This document shows, in pieces, positions 50,940 to 54,918 of a stretch of DNA of 54,918 nt. Both the position numbers and the translations under genes were made by a program. Each line of letters begins with the position of its first letter. The stretch's first letter is position 1. This DNA comes from an uncultured Clostridia bacterium. Lineage in GTDB: Bacteria > Bacillota > Clostridia > Christensenellales > Pumilibacteraceae. The stretch covers positions 1-54,918 of the forward strand of contig CAKQDN010000007.1 of assembly GCA_934229275.1 (NCBI GenBank), written 5' to 3'. The notes beneath the pieces were generated by a model. The model saw nothing but the letters and a program-made list of their open reading frames with translations. It was not told the origin of the DNA and made no database searches.

Positions 50940-51131
50940 ATGGCAGAAAAGAAATTAAAAATCACTCTCGTTAAGAGCATCAGCGGAAGACTGGAGAAGC
51001 AACAAAAAACCGTTCAGGCACTGGGACTCAAGAAGATTCATTCCAGCGTCGTGCGCGAAGATACTCCTTCGGTACGCGGTATGATTTTCGTAGTCAAGCA
51101 CCTTGTCGAAGTTGAAGAAGTGGAGGCATAA
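50940..51131 (+). CDS. rpmD: 50S ribosomal protein L30
   Basis: 63 residues. KKLKITLVKSISGRLEKQQKT, split as LKITLVKSISGR and LGLKKIHSSVV, is the bacterial L30 pattern. Eight bases after rpsE. Confidence 0.97.
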   Translation: MAEKKLKITLVKSISGRLEKQQKTVQALGLKKIHSSVVREDTPSVRGMIFVVKHLVEVEEVEA

Positions 51132-51133
51132 CT

Positions 51134-51577
51134 ATGAAATTACATGAATTAAGACCCGCACAGGGCGCAAGAACGGGCGAAAGAAGACTGGGTCGCGGCA
51201 TCGGCAGCGGTCTTGGTAAAACGTCCGGCAAAGGTCATAAAGGTCAGTGGGCAAGAAGCGGCGGCGGAGTCAGAATCGGCTTCGAAGGCGGTCAGATGCC
51301 CCTCGCTCGCAGACTGCCTAAGCGCGGTTTCGACAACAACTGGAAAAAAGTGTACACCGTTATAAATCTCGGCGACCTCGAACAACTCGAAGAGGGTACT
51401 GTAGTCACTCTCGAATACCTTCTTTCCGAAGGTCTTGTAAGCAAAGCACAGCCTTGCGGACTTAAAGTTCTCGGCGACGGAAACCTCACCAAGAAACTCA
51501 CCGTTAAGGCGAATAAGTTCACCAAATCCGCGGAAGCGAAGATTAAGGAACTTGGCGGAGAGGTCGAGGTGTTATAA
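51134..51577 (+). CDS. rplO: 50S ribosomal protein L15
   Basis: 147 residues. Long basic Gly-rich extension (GRGIGSGLGKTSGKGHKG) that penetrates 23S rRNA, then a globular part ending AKIKELGGEVEVL. Its stop overlaps the secY ATG (TAATG). Confidence 0.98.
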   Translation: MKLHELRPAQGARTGERRLGRGIGSGLGKTSGKGHKGQWARSGGGVRIGFEGGQMPLARRLPKRGFDNNWKKVYTVINLGDLEQLEEGTVVTLEYLLSEGLVSKAQPCGLKVLGDGNLTKKLTVKANKFTKSAEAKIKELGGEVEVL

Positions 51578-52893
51578 TGTTTCGTACATTGATAAATGCA
51601 TTCAAGAATAAGGAGATTCGCACTAAGATATTGATAACGCTGGCATTGCTGTTTCTGTATCGTATCGGCTGCTGGCTCCCTGTTCCGGGCATCGATAAGG
51701 AAGTATTCAACGCAACCCAGAGCAACGGTCTGCTCGGACTGCTGTCCGCGGTAACCGGTAGCGCGCTCGCAAACGGCGCAATTCTGGCACTCGGAATTTC
51801 TCCCTACATCAACGCATCCATTATCGTGCAACTTCTCGGAGCCGCTATCCCCGCGCTTGAAAGATATTCCAAGCAGGGTGAAGAAGGCAGAAAGAAACTC
51901 AACAAGATAACCAGATACGTTACGCTCGCGCTCGCTCTCATTCAGGCTATCGGCATCACCGTTATGTGGAATTCCGTAGGCGGTCTTAACGACAGCATGT
52001 ACGAGAACACGATTTTCGATAATAAATGGGTAATCGGCGCAAGCATCGTCATTATGCTCGTTGCAGGATCAATGTTTTCAACCTGGATGGGTGAGAGAAT
52101 AACCGAAATCGGAGTCGGTAACGGTATCTCGCTGCTCATCTTCATCGGAATTTTGTCCACCGCAGACCTTGCTCTGGTCGCTACTGTCAAAACCATGGCA
52201 AACGGCGGCTCCGAAGCAACGCTTGCCGCATGGTCTTTACTCGGCTTCGTCGTAATGGCAATTCTCATCTTCGGTCTTATCGTCTTCGTTGACCTTGCCG
52301 AAAGAAGAATTCCCGTTCAGTACGCCAAGCAGATCAAGGGCAGAAAGCAGTACGGCGGTCAGACCACCAACATACCGATTAAAGTCAACGCAAGCGGCGT
52401 CATGCCCATCATCTTTGCGTCCGCTATCATCACTTTCCCGCAGATGCTCGGTCAGATTTTCTGGCCCAACTCGGGACTGCACGCATGGTGGAACAACTAC
52501 ATGGGCGCAGGTAAGTGGCCCTATGCGGTTGCAATGGCTCTTCTGATCCTTGCGTTCAGTTACTTCTACGCAACGCTTCAGTTCAAACCCGACGAAGTTG
52601 CAAGAAACTTGCAGCAGTACGGCGGATTTATCCCCGGAACTCGTCCCGGCAAGCCCACGTACGAACTTCTCAACAAAGTATCCAAGCGTATCACGCTGTT
52701 CGGTGCTATTTATCTCGCGTTCATCGCGCTCGTCCCCAGTTTGCTGTTCTCGATATTCACTTTCGAAAACCAGACGCTGGTCACGTCCATGACCGCAACC
52801 GGAATGTTGATTATCGTATCGGTAGGTCTCGAACTCGACAAGCAACTGCAGAGTCTTATGATGATGAAGCAGTACAAAGGATTCCTGAAGTAA
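51577..52893 (+). CDS. secY: Preprotein translocase subunit SecY
   Basis: 438 residues, ten membrane helices; the protein-conducting channel with SecE/SecG, driven by SecA. PVPGIDKEVF near TM1, ISPYINASIIVQLLGAAIP in the lateral-gate region, GQTTNIPIKVNASGVMPIIF, and the cytoplasmic GGFIPGTRPGKPT are canonical. Coupled to rplO by TAATG. A 10-bp stem-loop separates it from adk. Confidence 0.98.
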   Translation: MFRTLINAFKNKEIRTKILITLALLFLYRIGCWLPVPGIDKEVFNATQSNGLLGLLSAVTGSALANGAILALGISPYINASIIVQLLGAAIPALERYSKQGEEGRKKLNKITRYVTLALALIQAIGITVMWNSVGGLNDSMYENTIFDNKWVIGASIVIMLVAGSMFSTWMGERITEIGVGNGISLLIFIGILSTADLALVATVKTMANGGSEATLAAWSLLGFVVMAILIFGLIVFVDLAERRIPVQYAKQIKGRKQYGGQTTNIPIKVNASGVMPIIFASAIITFPQMLGQIFWPNSGLHAWWNNYMGAGKWPYAVAMALLILAFSYFYATLQFKPDEVARNLQQYGGFIPGTRPGKPTYELLNKVSKRITLFGAIYLAFIALVPSLLFSIFTFENQTLVTSMTATGMLIIVSVGLELDKQLQSLMMMKQYKGFLK

Positions 52894-52926
52894 TTCGGGC
52901 GTAAAAACAATCGAATATAAACACTC

Positions 52927-52965
52927 TTTATCCAAGTCTGTCGCTCGGCGGCGGGCTTGGATAAA
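52927..52965 (+). other. Stem-loop between secY and adk
   Basis: TTTATCCAAG (52927-52936) and CTTGGATAAA (52956-52965) form a perfect 10-bp stem. No U tract follows, so it is not a simple terminator; a processing or stability element is likely. Confidence 0.6.
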
Positions 52966-52989
52966 GCACTTAAATTAAGAGGTGTATTT

Positions 52990-53610
52990 ATGAACCTGAT
53001 TTTATTGGGCGCGCCCGGTGCGGGAAAAGGCACGCAGGCAGTGCGCATTGCCGCAGAAAAGGGTATTCCCCACATTTCCACCGGCGATATTTTCCGTAAG
53101 AACATCAAAGAAGGAACCCCCCTCGGACTGAAAGCAAAATCGTACATCGATCGCGGTCAATTGGTCCCCGACGAAGTCGTGGTCGGCATCGTCGAACAGA
53201 GAATCAACGAGCCCGACTGCAAAAACGGCTTTTTGCTCGACGGTTTCCCCCGTACGATTGCTCAGGCAGAAGCGCTTGACAGACTCACCGACATCGACTA
53301 CGTCATCAACCTCGAAGTCGATCTCGATAAACTCGTAAATCGTATCACCGGCAGACGCGTCTGCGAAAAATGCGGCGAAAGTTATCATATTTCGACCAAA
53401 AAAGACGATAATTGCGAAAAATGCGACGGTAAACTTATTCAGAGAGCGGACGACACCGAAGAAACGGTCAAGGCTCGCCTGAACGTGTACAAAACCGAAA
53501 CCGCACCGCTTATCGAATTCTACAAGAAGCAGGGAGTGCTTGTAAACGTTGACGGCATGCTCGCCATCGACGAAGTGTTCAAGGCTATCCTCGGAGTGCT
53601 TAAAGACTGA
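52990..53610 (+). CDS. adk: Adenylate kinase (zinc-LID type)
   Basis: 206 residues; ATP + AMP to 2 ADP. P-loop GAPGAGKGTQ, NMP-binding HISTGDIFRKN, FLLDGFPRTIAQAEAL, and a LID with four Cys (CEKCGESYHI and NCEKCDGKL) that binds structural zinc, the Gram-positive type. The frame is open to 52957, but ATG 52990 follows AAGAGG and gives the canonical MNLILLGAPG start. Overlaps map by one base. Confidence 0.98.
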   Translation: MNLILLGAPGAGKGTQAVRIAAEKGIPHISTGDIFRKNIKEGTPLGLKAKSYIDRGQLVPDEVVVGIVEQRINEPDCKNGFLLDGFPRTIAQAEALDRLTDIDYVINLEVDLDKLVNRITGRRVCEKCGESYHISTKKDDNCEKCDGKLIQRADDTEETVKARLNVYKTETAPLIEFYKKQGVLVNVDGMLAIDEVFKAILGVLKD

Positions 53611-54359
53611 TGATTACTATCAAAAACAGCCACGAACAGGCTCGTATGCGTGAAGCAGGTAAGATAGTAGGCGATACGCTTCGTTTTATCGAACCGTACG
53701 TCAAGCCCGGTATCAGCACCGCCGAACTCGACCGGCTTATGGAAAACTTCATCCTTGACCGCGGTGCACAACCCAATTTCAAACATCTGTACGGTTTTCC
53801 CGCAACCGCCTGCATCTCTATCGATCAGGAAGTCGTGCACGGCGTTCCGTCCGAACGAGTCTTGCGCGAAGGCGAGATAGTCAGCATCGATGTCGGTGCG
53901 AAAATTCACGGATTCAACGGCGACGCAGCCCGCACTTTCCCCGTGGGCGAAGTCGATTTCGAGAAACGCAAACTCATCGAAGTGTGCAAAGACAGTTTTT
54001 TCAAAGGAGTCGAACAGGCTCGCGCAGGTAAAAGACTGGGAGATATTTCTCACGCCATTCAGTCGTACGTTGAAAGTTTCGGATTCGGAATCGTGCGCTG
54101 CATGACCGGTCACGGCATCGGCAGAGCATTGCACGAAGACCCCGAAATACCCAACTACGGCATCCCCGGAACGGGTCCCGTGATTAAGGAAGGATATTGT
54201 CTGGCTATCGAGCCGATGATAACCGCCGGCAGTTTCGAAGTCAAGTTCGTTCCCGTCGGAAACTGGGACGTCTGCGTCACTCGCGACGAGCGTCCGAGCG
54301 CGCATTACGAGAACACGATTCTGGTTTTAGGAGATAAAGTCGAGATTTTAACGCTGTAA
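53610..54359 (+). CDS. map: Methionine aminopeptidase, type I
   Basis: 249 residues; removes the initiator Met from nascent proteins. The five metal ligands are seen: Asp in VSIDVGA, Asp in FNGDAARTF, His in TGHGIGR, Glu in AIEPMI, Glu in HYENTI, with catalytic His in EVVHGVPS. Coupled to adk by TGATG. Confidence 0.98.
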   Translation: MITIKNSHEQARMREAGKIVGDTLRFIEPYVKPGISTAELDRLMENFILDRGAQPNFKHLYGFPATACISIDQEVVHGVPSERVLREGEIVSIDVGAKIHGFNGDAARTFPVGEVDFEKRKLIEVCKDSFFKGVEQARAGKRLGDISHAIQSYVESFGFGIVRCMTGHGIGRALHEDPEIPNYGIPGTGPVIKEGYCLAIEPMITAGSFEVKFVPVGNWDVCVTRDERPSAHYENTILVLGDKVEILTL

Positions 54360-54404
54360 TTTAAATTTATTCGTTAAAATCACGATTTTTACCCCGTAAA
54401 ACAG

Positions 54405-54434
54405 TTTACAAACGGTACGTTTTTGTGGTATAAT
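54405..54434 (+). promoter_or_regulatory. Internal promoter before the KOW/infA segment
   Basis: TTTACA (54405-54410), 18-bp spacer, TATAAT (54429-54434). Confidence 0.7.
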
Positions 54435-54486
54435 ATCATTTGCGTGAAATTTGCGTTTTTGAGATTATGCTTCGACGGAGTGAATT

Positions 54487-54717
54487 ATGCAGGTAGGTTA
54501 CGTTGTTAAAAGCCTTAAAGGGCACGACGCCGGAAGAATTTATCTGGTGACAGCCGTGTTGAATGCCGACTTCGTTCTGCTTTCCGACGGCGAATACAGA
54601 AAACTGGATAATCCCAAGCAAAAGCGAATAAAGCACGTTGAAACGCTGTCCGAAGAAATTCAGGATAAAATAAAACTCGACAGCGACGTAAGAGCCGTGT
54701 TGAAACGGTTCAAATAA
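54487..54717 (+). CDS. KOW-domain RNA-binding protein (L14e-like)
   Basis: 76 residues. The N-terminal KOW-type stretch (GYVVKSLKGHDAGRIYLV) resembles L14e/L24-like ribosomal proteins, followed by a basic region (KQKRIKHVETL) and a helical tail. Members of this small family commonly lie between map and infA in Clostridia; the function is not established, presumably ribosome-associated. CGGAG precedes the ATG, and a separate promoter lies 53 bp upstream. Confidence 0.85.
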   Translation: MQVGYVVKSLKGHDAGRIYLVTAVLNADFVLLSDGEYRKLDNPKQKRIKHVETLSEEIQDKIKLDSDVRAVLKRFK

Positions 54718-54742
54718 TTTCGGATGTTTTTGGAGGTCTTAA

Positions 54743-54918
54743 ATGCCGAGAGAAGATAATATAGAAGTAGACGGAAAAGTAATCGAGTGCCTTAGAAACG
54801 CAATGTTTAAAGTGCAACTCGAAAACGGTCACGTCGTCACCTGTACCATTTCGGGCAAAATAAGAATGCACTACATCAGAATACTCGAAGGAGATACCGT
54901 CAAAATCGAAATGTCGCC
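54743..54918 (+). CDS. infA: Translation initiation factor IF-1 (truncated by window edge)
   Basis: The first 58 codons are in the window. OB-fold S1-like protein that blocks the 30S A site: IEVDGKVIECLRNAMFKVQL, ENGHVVTCTISGKIRMHYIR and ILEGDTVKIEMS, followed by the window end (full IF-1 is about 72 residues). GGAGG RBS seven to eight bases before the ATG. Confidence 0.97.
   Translation, partial: MPREDNIEVDGKVIECLRNAMFKVQLENGHVVTCTISGKIRMHYIRILEGDTVKIEMS

Overview
The window reads as a chromosomal segment of an uncultured low-to-mid GC Firmicute, most likely a gut-type Clostridia. This placement is inferred from gene content: a zinc-ribbon type S14, a KOW-domain gene between map and infA, type III glutamine synthetase, SipW-type signal peptidase, TasA/camelysin-like proteins, BspA-like repeats, TTGACA/TATAAT promoters with 17-bp spacers, and strong GGAGG ribosome binding sites. 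No genus can be named from sequence alone.

Layout. 1-7217: a BspA-like leucine-rich-repeat lipoprotein, an MntP manganese exporter, and a small sugar module (GH39-like glycosidase, divergent AraC regulator, MFS transporter). 7420-7598: tRNA-Thr(GGT) with its own promoter and terminator. 7761-16172: the most striking part. A cyclic-di-GMP-I riboswitch followed by two tandem terminators leads into a TasA/camelysin-like fibre protein, a second and apparently frame-broken family member, a SipW-type (Ser-His) signal peptidase and a small secreted protein. Next to it lie a GGDEF-REC-HD-GYP protein that could make and break c-di-GMP, a solute-binding lipoprotein, a hybrid histidine kinase and an HPt protein. 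Together they look like a c-di-GMP-controlled matrix/fibre export locus with its own signalling block. 16173-16730: a REP-associated tyrosine transposase carrying two REP palindromes inside its own coding sequence.

16758-26539: housekeeping metabolism (pyk; pyrG behind a leader terminator; glnN) and a MarR-controlled heterodimeric ABC exporter with two palindromic operators. 26744-32881: purine salvage, with a guanine riboswitch, xpt, and a BmpA-NupOPQ-type nucleoside ABC transporter. 32906-33441: a 0.5-kb module flanked by near-identical terminator repeats. It holds a probable small RNA on the minus strand and a divergent, possibly leaderless XRE regulator. 33452-39121: SGNH hydrolase, histidine phosphatase, CopA-type P1B ATPase, and pgk. 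39230-41431: a second SipW-dependent surface protein (TasA-like head plus beta-helix) under a promoter bracketed by two inverted 29-bp palindromes. 41479-42065: a mosaic of REP-like palindromes related to those in the transposase gene.

42183-54918: the S10-spc ribosomal protein operon in canonical order (rpsJ rplC rplD rplW rplB rpsS rplV rpsC rplP rpmC rpsQ rplN rplX rplE rpsZ rpsH rplF rplR rpsE rpmD rplO secY adk map), then a KOW-domain gene and infA cut by the window edge. No CRISPR array, rRNA gene, prophage or classical IS element was seen.
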